A program made the position numbers and the translations under genes. Positions 22,875-32,560 of a DNA stretch of 64,000 nucleotides are shown piece after piece. Positions within the stretch are counted from its first letter, which is position 1. Each line of letters begins with the position of its first letter. The DNA is from Plazaster borealis (Eukaryota; Echinodermata; Asteroidea; Forcipulatida; Labidiasteridae), in NCBI GenBank assembly GCA_021014325.1, contig CM037462.1:18496135-18560134 (forward strand), given 5' to 3'. The notes under the pieces were generated by a model that was not told the DNA's origin, searched no databases, and worked only from the letters and a program-made list of their open reading frames with translations.

Positions 22875-23049
22875 TATAGACCTTTATCATGCTGCCACCA
22901 TCTTGGTCATGTTCCCTGTACCCAATAACAGTAATGTATGCTAGTATTCATTGCACTGAAAAAGGAACCAGACAATTTTTTTCTTCCAGCCTCGGTTTGG
23001 TTCAGATTTGAGAAAATCAAGATGACTACACCATGATAAAGGTCTATAG
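22875..23049. mobile_element. H-family short TIR element, copy 1
   Basis: A 175-bp element with perfect 17-bp terminal inverted repeats, TATAGACCTTTATCATG (22875-22891) and its inverse (23033-23049). Internal marks are CTGCCACCATCTTGGTCATG and CTTCCAGCCTCGGTTTGG. Sister copies lie at 41436-41627 and 45940-46122, with fragments elsewhere. TA at the ends fits a TA-type insertion. Non-coding. Confidence 0.85.
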
Positions 23050-25035
23050 GGTCTCACATAATGCGTTTTGGTTTATTCTATACGCCGATGTATCAGTTGA
23101 TCAGAAAACTTCTATTAGGCCCCACTGTGAACTTTGACATCGAAAGTTTTACTGGGATTTAGGGCTACCTGGTACCAAATAGTTAAGGTAAATTTTACGG
23201 AAACCGTTACTTTTCAATTCACCGTACATGGAAACCAAACGTAAATAATTACATCACAAAAACTGGCTCACATATCAAATACGGGACCGTTTATGAAATT
23301 GTGTATACGGTGCATGAACAGAGTAAGATCATCGTATGACGTTAATCATCGTGAAAATGACTGGAAATCTGCTGCAGTGACCTCTTCGAAACCGATGACG
23401 TATCACGACCTTCAGGATTGCACCCTAACTCAAATTGTGTCAGAATGTTACTTAATATTTAACTTGTTATGAAAACGAAAAATTATCAATAACACCTATC
23501 GTCTTGCGAAGATTTTCAAAGAGGCAAAATGCAATATTATTGGAAAACGCTTTGAATGCTGAATATCAGCTGTTAATACATTTGAATTTGCATAGAATCT
23601 TCAAAAGCCGGTATCAAATCTGCTGTTTTCACTTCAGTAGAAGAGTTTCCAATATCAAGAAAAGAGACAACATTTTTAAAGGTGAATTTAAATGCACCTC
23701 TCTCCCTTTAAAGGACTTTGCATTCGAGAGGGTCCTTCCAAGCCAGCGTGGTATCTAGGTCAACCAAAACGGTCAGTTTAGTGTGGCCAAACCCCGACTG
23801 ATCAAATCACCAAATAAACCCACCTTGTTTGCCCAGGATGAGACTATACTTGAGGCCAGCTGAACTTTTTTAGTTCTAAAATAGCAAAAGGTGAACTGCT
23901 AACGTACTTTTTCCCTTTTTTTTTAGGGGGGGGGGGTGGGTGTTTGTTTGCTGCATGAATATTGTATGTCGCAGTGCGATGTGGATGATCCTCTTTAGTT
24001 GTAGCCATTCTCATTCCCCGCGGTGAGGGGAAATTCATCAGGAATTGCACTGCGACGCATGGCGAGATCGAACAGATCACCGAGGACGACGTTGAACGTC
24101 AGTTGGTTTGACAGAGTTGGGCGTGACCAATGTCATGAAAAAAGGGGGTTCATCTGCCGATACAGGGAAGCCACCACGACACCTGTTGCAAGTTATGTTG
24201 TACTATTGGGTTCACTGAACTTTCCAACGATAAGTTCTCACACAAAATAATAAAAAAGTGCATTCTATGCACTTGATATTATAACATGAAACATCTGCCG
24301 TGCCTCTCACATTCAAAGATTCCAGCTTGAAATCTTTTACAATAACGTATATGCCGACTGGTCAAATAGCTCATATGGTGTTAGTTTCTTACTAATGTAC
24401 TAATAAATTTAGGTTGATTTTTGCATGTATGTCTTACATATTCCTACATGATCTGATTTTAAAGTTACTAAACCTCACAATACCTTATCATGTTTATTTT
24501 CACTCAGCGACTCCATCGCTCAGTACGACGAGGATGCAGTTCACCGGCAGACACCACTCAGTCCCATGCCGTCAAAAAGTGATAAAACACCGCCCGTCTT
24601 TCAGCACGATACACGCTGGAGCTTGTTAGAACGAGACCCCTTAACACTCCAAAGTATACAAAAGACAGCGGATCCCCGACCTGAGAAATGAACAAAGCAC
24701 AAGTGAATAGTCAAGTTTATTTTTAAAAAAATGGCAGATAATGGTCTGAAAATACGAATGATAACTTAGGCAGCTGCTGGGAGCTAGTTTTGATGACTCC
24801 TTCTTTTTGTTGGGGGGGGGGGAGCGTGGAGGGGGGAGACTTAATTCGGAAGGGATTCATCAATGTGTTTTGAAGGAACTACATCTTCATTCTGACTGTA
24901 TGAAACACAGTAATGTTTCCGATCTTTAATAATAATCGTACATAACATGAAAATGATACAACTGGGGTAGAAGAAGAAATGTGCCCATATCACGTTTGCC
25001 CTGAAATGAATACATAAGTAAAACAGAGTTGATAT
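23050..25035. other. Unannotated stretch with one lectin-like motif
   Basis: No gene established. One plus-strand frame encodes CHEKRGFIC at 24131-24157, which resembles the C-terminal signature of C-type lectin domains. The rest of that domain is not found next to it in any single frame. Poly-G tracts occur at 23925 and 24812. Confidence 0.35.
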
Positions 25036-25415
25036 TTAAAGGGAAAGTATACCCTTGGTTTTTGGAACCGTTTGATTGTTTTAATCCTATATAAATATAG
25101 ATGTACAATCACACTAACCTGTGTACCTGTGTAAATTTCGTTTCACAAGGTGGTATCGTTTTTGAGATAATCGCTGATAATCCGGAGCGGTTCTGTCCAC
25201 GCAGGAAGAATAATCCGTAATTGGAATACACAATCTGAGAAACTTTTCATGCATGAAACGTTTCTCAGATTGACAATTTTTTGAATCCCTTTCTCTAAAA
25301 CCACATTCCTTAGAAGGGAATCGTTTCTAAAAATGTTATACATTATCAACAGCTGTGCTTATTATCAAGTAAGTTGTTATGGTCATTAATTTTTGGAGTA
25401 ATTAACGGTACATCG
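25036..25415. mobile_element. TTAA-B' variant MITE, copy 1, right end eroded
   Basis: Starts TTAAAGGGAAAGTATACCC. The left half matches the B family (GAGCGGTTCTGTCCACGCAG then GAAGAATAA). The right half is closer to the A family (ATGTTATACATTATCAACAG then CTG). The central palindrome 25232-25271 is 40 bp with one mismatched pair, centred on CATG/CATG. The right terminus (TAATTAACGGTACATCG) is diverged, so the end is approximate. Confidence 0.8.
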
Positions 25416-25572
25416 TTACTTTTTATAAGACACAGTGATTAAGCTAATATCACCTACAGCTCTACAAACACAACATGCAAACAAAAAATGTGAACATCTC
25501 ATCAAATATGTTGGCCACGTTTTAGAGAAAACAGTTCTTGTTTTGTCAGGGATGTGGTGCACGTTCGTATGA

Positions 25573-25963
25573 GGCTTGTTTCGATTATTGCTGCAATCAA
25601 AATAAGCAATATGGTGAATTAGAGTTTTAAATGCTATTACTAGACTTTGATGGTATTTCAAGTGGCGTAAACCAAACATTTTAATTCGGTTGGGCTCGCG
25701 TAACTAGAGTGTTGATTTAATAGGGGTAAGCGAGTGCAAAGACATAATTAAGGGGGGGGGGGCTTTTTGATGTGTTGTACCATTTATTTGTATGTTCATT
25801 TTTCGATTTTTTTTGGGGGGGGGGGCAGGAGGGCAAGGGTTGGGGGGGGCTCACACCCTCCACCCCCTCTCTGATTGTAACGCCACTGAATATTTCAGAC
25901 TTTCTCTGGAAGATTGGTTCTGATATAAACTGTTTAATGAGTGAGCTTTCAGATTGAAACTAT
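25573..25963 (+). repeat. K-family repeat, copy 1, split by an insertion
   Basis: Two pieces, 25573-25659 and 25889-25963, together match the uninterrupted copy at 48706-48863. They share the ATTGCTGCAATC palindrome, GACTTTGA.GGTATTTCA, TTTCTCTGGA and GAGCTTTCAG blocks in the same order. The class is unknown; no terminal repeats, tail or coding capacity are visible. Confidence 0.7.
25660..25888. mobile_element. hAT-like MITE nested in K repeat (AGTGGCGTAA ends)
   Basis: The termini AAGTGGCGTAA and TTGTAACGCCACTG are inverted repeats. The inside holds long G runs at 25751-25760 and 25814-25825, as in the related element at 13800-14064. The flanking 8-mers GGTATTTC (25652-25659) and AATATTTC (25889-25896) match at six of eight positions, and removing the element restores continuity of the K repeat. 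Confidence 0.75.
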
Positions 25964-26086
25964 GGCCCTTTTCGAATCTACGGTTTTTGCTTAGGCTTTG
26001 ACGTGAGCCGCGTCCGCAATGTTGATGGCACTGGACTTCAAACAGGCAGGCGGTGCCGAAGCCTTCGCTGTGGTTTCGAAAACACC
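25964..26086. mobile_element. I-family foldback, copy 2
   Basis: GGCCCTTTTCGAATCTACGG at the left and CGCTGTGGTTTCGAAAACAC at the right are the family's inverted ends. It follows the K repeat without a gap. Non-coding. Confidence 0.55.
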
Positions 26087-27563
26087 CAAACAATTACAAA
26101 TTCTACACGTTGCCTTAAAATTCAGAGCTCCTCACTTTCGTTGAAAAATGTGTCAACGTTTCACATTTTGTTGCTCTTCTTCCATTTGTGAAATGGATAC
26201 CTGGGCTGGGTTATCTTATTTCAGACTCTGTTCAAGTCACACGTTCTTCTTGAAAGGAGCGTTTTTCTTTAGGCGCGATTACATATCAGGGTGTTTGGTA
26301 CCATGAGTCTATAACACAATCCGAGCGAGCTTCACAAAGAAAGAATGTTCTGCAGACGATATTAGTTTACAGGGTAGGTATACACATTATGTTGAATGTA
26401 AAGTTCTAAAAGAAATTGTTTTAAACAGCTGGTTCTTTTCAACTTAAAAAAAGGACAAAGATTTACGACTCGAAGTCTAAGTAAAAGAACTCCATAATTT
26501 AAAGCTGTCGATTAAGAACTTAAGGGGATTTGTGTCTGTTTGGAAAATAAAAATGAGGTAAATGCAAGATACATTGGTTAATGACGAAGGCTGCAATCAC
26601 GTCAGTTGCCCTTAAAAAGAGTTGTAGGCGTCGTCTAAATGAAGTTTAAAATCTAATAATGAGAATTGTTTTTATCTTAGGTTCCATTTCACATTACATT
26701 TATGTTGCATTCCTTGAGCACATAACAGTCGCTCACCCGTAATGTTATATCCACTCGACTAAAAAAAAAAAAAAAAAGGATCTCCAATATGGCTAATTAT
26801 TTGATCATGTTCAGCAGTAAATGAGAAACCCATGCACATGGAAAATGAAAGATGATTCCTTCAAAACAATTACCACGAAAGGTTAGGTTGGTTATGCAGC
26901 CTGCTGACACAGTGTCGCCCGGGGGGTACTACCATATTGCACAGTCTTCCAAACCTGGATTGATTTTGAACAAAAAGTATCCCATCTCCGTTTCATCCCT
27001 CATCGCGGAGCGTGCTCTTCCCAGTAGTGGCCCCGGGACCTGGCTGCGAATTCCCGGGGGCGTTTGAGCAAACTCTCGGTCGGGGGGTGATGAAGATGCA
27101 CTGGTGATACAACGTGATGACCAACGCACGGCAAGTTCCGCTCCCCTCTCTGAGGCAGGGCCGGGTGATGATGGGGCAGATCAACGGCAGAACACCCTTG
27201 CGATCGTAGGTGCCTCTCACAAGGTGTAAAAAATGTACATCTAAACTCGTCCCTTATAGATTAGAGCAAGCTTGCGAAACCAATGTCCACTTAAAGGGAC
27301 AGCACAATCATTAAAATAAAAGTCTTTCGAAGTCTCGAGGAACTATTTCATTAAAATTGACCGGTGAACATTTCACTTTCAGGGAAACACAGAACATTAA
27401 TGTCATATTTTGTAATGGTTGTTATTTCCCTTCTTTGTATAACAAGAACACACATGAACTTGAGATGGAAATATTTCTAAACCAACCATTTTTCAACCAA
27501 GAAGGCATTTACATTGCAAATCATCCATCAATTGATTTCGGATAACAAACTAAAAGACAATCC
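26087..27563. other. Unannotated stretch with a GC-rich patch
   Basis: No gene recognised. The interval 26985-27210 is GC- and CpG-rich, with short frames open on both strands and no motif. Confidence 0.4.
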
Positions 27564-27942
27564 TTAAAGGCACTGATGTACACATTTGGTAATTACTCAA
27601 AATATATATTAGCATAAAAACTGACTTGGTAACGAGCAACAGAGAGCTGTTGGTAGTATAAAACATTGTGAGAAACGACTCCCTCTGAAGTAACGTAGTT
27701 TTTGAGAAAGAGGTAATTTCTCACTAAAATAATAAAAGACTTCTTGCAAGAAGCCTTATATTCCTAATTGAAAGCACACAAATTTGTACAACAAGGGTGT
27801 TTTTTCTTTCATCATTTTCTTGCAACTTCGATGACCAATTGAGCCCAAGTTTTCACAGGCTTGTTATTTTATGCATATGTTGGGATACACCAAGTGAGAA
27901 CACTGGTCTTTGACAATTACCAAACGTGTTCAGTGCCTTTAA
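27564..27942 (-). mobile_element. TTAA-A family MITE, copy 4
   Basis: Same orientation as copy 2. Begins TTAAAGGCACTGATGTACAC and ends GTGTTCAGTGCCTTTAA. The central TTCTTGCAAGAA palindrome and all family landmarks are present. Confidence 0.92.
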
Positions 27943-28261
27943 CCATGTTTTCAAAGTAAACCGACCACTGAAATTTGTTCGATACAATCATGGAGGTGAC
28001 TAAACTTCAGTTTGATCCAACCGAATCCTTTTGGAACCATGAGCAGTGATAAATTACCCATTTTTATTGTCTATTTCCACTTGGTCTTAGAAGACAAAAT
28101 AAGTGTGTTATCCCCTCTGCCCTTTTGCGCAAACCATTGGACTAGAAATGTATAATCATTTCCCAGCAGTTTTATTCTTTGTTTTTCAAGTTTGTTCTCC
28201 TATCTTGAGTACATCTGCAAACCGCAGCAGTTTTGGCAAGTATGATGTGTCTCATTCTGAT

Positions 28262-28642
28262 TTAAAGGGTCTGTATACGTTTGGTAATGACTCTGAAAAT
28301 TAATGGCAATAAAAACTGACTTGGTAAGAAGTACATCAGCTTTGGATAGTATAATGCTTTTTGAGAAAACTTTTCACTTCGAAGTACTGCGGTTATGGAA
28401 AAAGATATCACTTTTTATCTCCACAAGTTTGAGCCTGTAACGTTTCTCAGATTGTGTGTTCAATTGCAGATTATTCTTCCTGGGTGGACATAACCGCTCC
28501 GGATTTTCGGCAATATCTCTAAAACTCTACCACCTTTTGAAATGAAATTTTCACAGGTTAGTTTCACGATATATATCTACAATAATATAGGATTGAAACA
28601 AGCAGTGATTAAAGTTACCAAACGTATATACAATACCTTTAA
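28262..28642 (+). mobile_element. TTAA-B family MITE, copy 1, palindrome arm lost
   Basis: Ends TTAAAGGGTCTGTATACG and CGTATATACAATACCTTTAA. Landmarks GAAGTACTGCGGTTATGG, GATTATTCTTCCTG and GGATTTTCGGCAATATCTC are present. At 28431-28452 the sequence goes from TTTGAGCCTG to TAACGTTTCTCAGATTG, so the left palindrome arm (AATCTGAGAAGCGTTA in sisters) is missing and the right arm is kept. Confidence 0.9.
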
Positions 28643-29879
28643 AGAGGGTACATTTACAAAGAGCATCTCATTTTCCACAGCTACCGACGCTTTACCTTGT
28701 CTTGATTCAAAGAAAGTTAATCTACAAACAGCAACATTTTTGCCAATGCTACAACTTATATTGATTCAAAGAGAGTAATTCTACAAATCAACAGAAAGTT
28801 TTAACAATAGTTTAAATGTCAAACCCCAATCCTAAATAGGCACAGCAGAAGTGCTTTGTCTTTAAAGATTCGTTCAGCCTGTCTACATTACAATATATCT
28901 CAAACAAGTGGCAAGCTGGGCATAAAAACCGTAAAAAGAAACAATAACAAAACAGATTGACAATCTATCTTTCACTTGATGACAGCTTGGTCGTGGTCCC
29001 TGCGCACAATAGTCATATTGTGTACTGTTTTTCATAAAACTGAAAGGGACCATATTATTATAAAGAGTTCATTGACTATTGTCTTTATTTTTAGTTCAGT
29101 TGAGCTAGTGGAAAGATCGCTTACCAAACCCTGCCAAAAGAGTGCTCTGCACTTTGGGATCCAAGTCAAGTATTTATTTTAACGTGTAGTTCAGCATTTA
29201 TGTTCTTTCACTTGAATTAGCAAATTACCTGGATCCTCTGCCCGAAATTCGCCCCAATGTTCGCACCCTTGATAATCAACAACACGGCGTAATGCCCGAC
29301 TTGATTATTTAGTAAACACCGGATTAACAAGTCGATGGAGAGAAGAATTCAAAGAAACTTACAAGGGTCTCATGGTTTTTTCCCCTTTATGATCTGATAC
29401 CATGAAACATGAGGATAGGTAACGGTTCTTCATTTGATATCTCTGACTTCTATCTTGTTAGTTTCGATCCAGGGCAAATTTTCTGATGATGGAGAGGCTT
29501 CAATATATTGTAAGGGGAGCGGATTATGTGTGATTTGTATCGACACAGTAAATCTGCTGCATTGCAATTTTCTCAGACTTTAGTGCCGACCAAAAAATGC
29601 TGACAACTGACGAGCCCCTGCACGCTAAAAGGCACCCCCTTTTAAAGGCACATGTCTCAACGAAGGGAAGGGACTATTTGTCCTCACCCTCAAAAGACAA
29701 AAGTACCAGCACAGACGGAGTTTGAAATCTTTTAATTTTTTACAAAAATATATTTCATAAGGAATACTTTCCAAATGAATTGAACAAGCGTCTGATATTC
29801 GCCGTTACTAAGATTCAAAACAGTCATGCTGTATTCATTTGTTCAACTTGATCCCCTGAAGACAAATATTTTATTTTGG
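28643..29879. other. Unannotated stretch with a minisatellite-like fragment
   Basis: No gene recognised. At 28690-28780, CCTTGTCTTGATTCAAAGAAAG and TATATTGATTCAAAGAGAG resemble the 61-bp minisatellite at 58499-58862. The rest shows nothing. Confidence 0.4.
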
Positions 29880-30026
29880 GGTTGGACAAATACAAATTGA
29901 CTAGAGCGGGAGTTGAACCAACGACCTCCGGATTAACGTGACGGCACTCTACCAACTGAGCTATCTAGCCCTATGTTGGCGGTCTCCCTATTTTGTCAAT
30001 ATCTTTGTTTGGGGTGCCAGTCAGAA
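29880..30026 (-). mobile_element. tRNA-Asn-like dispersed repeat, copy 1
   Basis: About 147 bp shared with 46740-46884. On the minus strand it holds a tRNA-like core with some 56 bp of shared sequence 5' to it (GGGAGACCGCCAACA and TATTGACA blocks) and about 20 bp 3' to it (ATTTGTATTTGTCCAAC). It is probably a tRNA-derived SINE or a composite. The 5' shared part is odd for an ordinary SINE, whose RNA begins at the tRNA head. Confidence 0.75.
29899..29970 (-). tRNA. tRNA-Asn(GTT)-like pseudo-tRNA inside the repeat
   Basis: Seventy-two bases fold as a cloverleaf. The acceptor stem is GGCTAGA with TCTAGTC (one G-U pair). The D arm is GCTC/GAGT. The anticodon loop ACGTTAA has GTT at positions 34-36, and the T loop is TTCAACT. 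Position 33 is C instead of the near-universal U and two anticodon-stem pairs are mismatched. I therefore read it as a repeat-borne pseudogene, not a working tRNA. Confidence 0.5.
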
Positions 30027-31417
30027 GCCATACAACCGTTAACTGCCGTGTAGCCAGGGATCACACCCAAGTTTACGATACAACTTGGGAAGCGGCAGCC
30101 AGGGGATCACCTTAAGAGGTGTAACATGTTTTGGTGATGGACTTGACTTTGCCCTTTAAAAAAAAGTGGATTTAATTGACCTTGCAGGATTCGTCAGGCT
30201 AAAGAGCTACGATGTATTTTTCTTTTGGGTTGTTATTATATTATTATATATTATTATTATATTGCCATTATATTTATACAAGAAATAGCGGTGTGGCTAA
30301 TCTACTGTGATGTTACAGTGTTGAGTGTCCTTCGGTACAGATTTCTATCATCTGTTTGCCATTGTGAGGTGGTAGTCCACAGCCCCTTCCAATGGCTACA
30401 CTGTACTCTTGGGGTCATCAAAGAAGAGCAAGTAATTCATAGTTGTCCGTAAAGCCCCTTTGGGCCATTGTCTTGGTTCTTTTGTCAAAGCATTTTGACG
30501 TGGCACCCCTTTTCTCTCCCCTCCCTCCCATCACATCGCCCGGGGAGAGTCAGCGTCATATCAACCCCTTCATCTGATGGGTGATGCGCACCGAGGATGG
30601 CAGGCGAGTTGTTAGCAGACCTCTCCCGGCGACTGTGATGGGCTGGGTGTGGAGGGGGAGACAGCTCCTTTCCTCCCGCGGATGGATCGAGTGGAACACG
30701 CTGAAAGATGTCAGGTGACATTATGAAAGAGCTCCGCTCTGCTGTCAGAGATGAACTGATCCACAGGTCCAGTGGGTATAAAGTCTTAAAGAGGAACTCC
30801 CAAGATGCACAACCGGTGACCGGTAACAAGACTAATTCTACCATTCCTGCTAGATGCTTACCCTTTCGACCAAAGACAGCTTGATAAATAAAAAGTAGAT
30901 AATCCATTTCCACAGTTATCACAGATGAGTTACCTTTTAGCCTTGAGACCAAAATATCATTTTAAAACGAGAAGCGATACATTTCTTGCTTATGATTGCA
31001 GATAATCTTCACAATCGTTTTTTATGTCAGAAGAACATCTGTGTTTTATAGGAGTGTCTTTTCCTACTGTGATCCAAGTAAAACAAAACCATTGAAATGT
31101 TGAAAGGGGGTGATATATAGGCGTTAGTTAAACGACAAAGAACATTCCATGTCATTCGTGATTGGAAACACTTACGCTACAGCTGCTACCTGAGAATAAA
31201 GTAAAATACTTTTGCTATATGAATAGCCTATTTTTTAAAACAAGATAGCAACAAAAGTTGTTTTTTCCCAAGCTTTTGCAGCATATATTCGCAACCCTGA
31301 GTGTTGGTGCCATGTTGAAAGCCCTTTGTCTGCTGAATCCATGCTATAATGTTAAAATATATAACAAATAAAACAAACTTTCTCATTTGAAAAATTGACG
31401 TGTCATTTTTCTTTGAG
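30027..31417. other. Unannotated stretch
   Basis: An (ATT)-rich patch lies at 30231-30263. A minus-strand frame of about 155 residues (30952-30485) has no recognisable domain, and its low-complexity middle is GC-rich. No gene is supported. Confidence 0.4.
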
Positions 31418-31806
31418 TTAAAGGGATTGTATACGTTTGGTAATTGAAACCCACTGTTTGTTTCAATCCTATATAGTTGTAGATAAGGCCTATACCATAA
31501 AACTAAACTGTAAAAAGGTGGTAGCGTTATTGAGATATTGCCGAAAATCTTGAGCGGTTATGTCCACGCAGGAAGAATAATCTGCAATTTGAATACACTA
31601 TCTGTGAAACGTTACTGTCAGTAACGCTTCTCAGATTCAAATTTTTGTGGATAAAAAATGATATCTTTTTCCACAACCGCAGTACTTCGAAGTGAAAGGT
31701 TTCTCCAAATGCATTATACTATGCAAAGCTGCTGTACTTCTTACCAAGTAAGTTTTTATTGCCATTAATTTTCAGAGTCATTACCAAACGTATACAGACC
31801 ATTTAA
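31418..31806 (-). mobile_element. TTAA-B family MITE, copy 2
   Basis: Ends TTAAAGGGATTGTATACG and CGTATACAGACCATTTAA. The central palindrome at about 31599-31637 is centred on TTACTGTCAGTAA with diverged outer arms. Full set of family landmarks. Confidence 0.92.
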
Positions 31807-31946
31807 AGAAAGCAAATTTTAAGGTTTGCAGTGACGCTGATTATTTGTGTGAGAAATGTCATTAAAGACTTCCCAAGAATGAATCATTACCTAAGATAGC
31901 ATAGAACCTGAAAAGTTACCAACATTTTGAGCAAATCGGAAACGGC

Positions 31947-32275
31947 TTAAAGGCAAATCATACCTTTGGTTTTTTGAACCGTTCGGTTGTTTTAATCCTT
32001 TGCAAATGTGGATAAATGTACAATAAAACTAACCTGTGAAAATTTCATTTCAAAAGGTGATAGCGTTTTTGAGATATCGCCGAAAATCTGGAGCGGTTAT
32101 GTCCACGCAGGAAGAACAATTCGTAATTGGAATACACAATCTGAGAAACGTTTCATACATGCATGAAACGATTTTTTTCTAATCCCCTTTTCTAAAACCA
32201 CATTGCTTAGAAGAGAATCGTTTTTCAAAAAATGTTATACATTATCAACAGCTGCAGTGCTTCTTGCCAGTTAAT
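31947..32275 (-). mobile_element. TTAA-B' variant MITE, copy 2, right end missing
   Basis: Starts TTAAAGGCAAATCATACC. Then, like the copy at 25036, it has GAGCGGTTATGTCCACGCAG and a CATGCATGAAACG centre, then ATGTTATACATTATCAACAG. Homology stops at CTTGCCAGTTAAT near 32275, so the right terminal repeat is lost. It lies 140 bp from B copy 2. Confidence 0.8.
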
Positions 32276-32439
32276 TTGAATAATATCTCATTTCAAGTAT
32301 TATTTCTTCTGACCTAAAAAGTCAAAGGAACTTTCAGTTAAAAGTGATATATTTTATTTAAAATGAAGGGAGATATTCCCTTTGAAATGCTATACATTTT
32401 TTCTTGATCGTTCAGCTCGGAAAAGCTACGCGTGTTCGA

Positions 32440-32560
32440 ATCATCATCTGAATGTCACGTGTCTGACACGTCACCCTTTCTGGCACATGCGCAGTGGTTC
32501 CATGCGGATATAAATAGTCACAAGCTTTTTCTGAAGCGGATGAATAATATTAAGACACAA
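32440..32560 (+). promoter_or_regulatory. Candidate TATA-type Pol II promoter
   Basis: TATAAATA at 32509-32516 is preceded by a cluster of plausible binding words: TCACGTGTC (E box), CTGACACGTCACC (CRE-like) and ACATGCGCAGT (NRF1-like half site). A start site would be expected near 32540. The following DNA offers only a 34-codon frame and a TCCTTTCAG acceptor-like word. Suggestive, not proof. Confidence 0.3.

Noticed and set aside
30485..30952. 155-codon minus-strand frame
   Set aside because: No recognisable domain; composition-driven Pro/Ser/Gly-rich middle in a GC-rich patch. Length alone is not evidence in this window.
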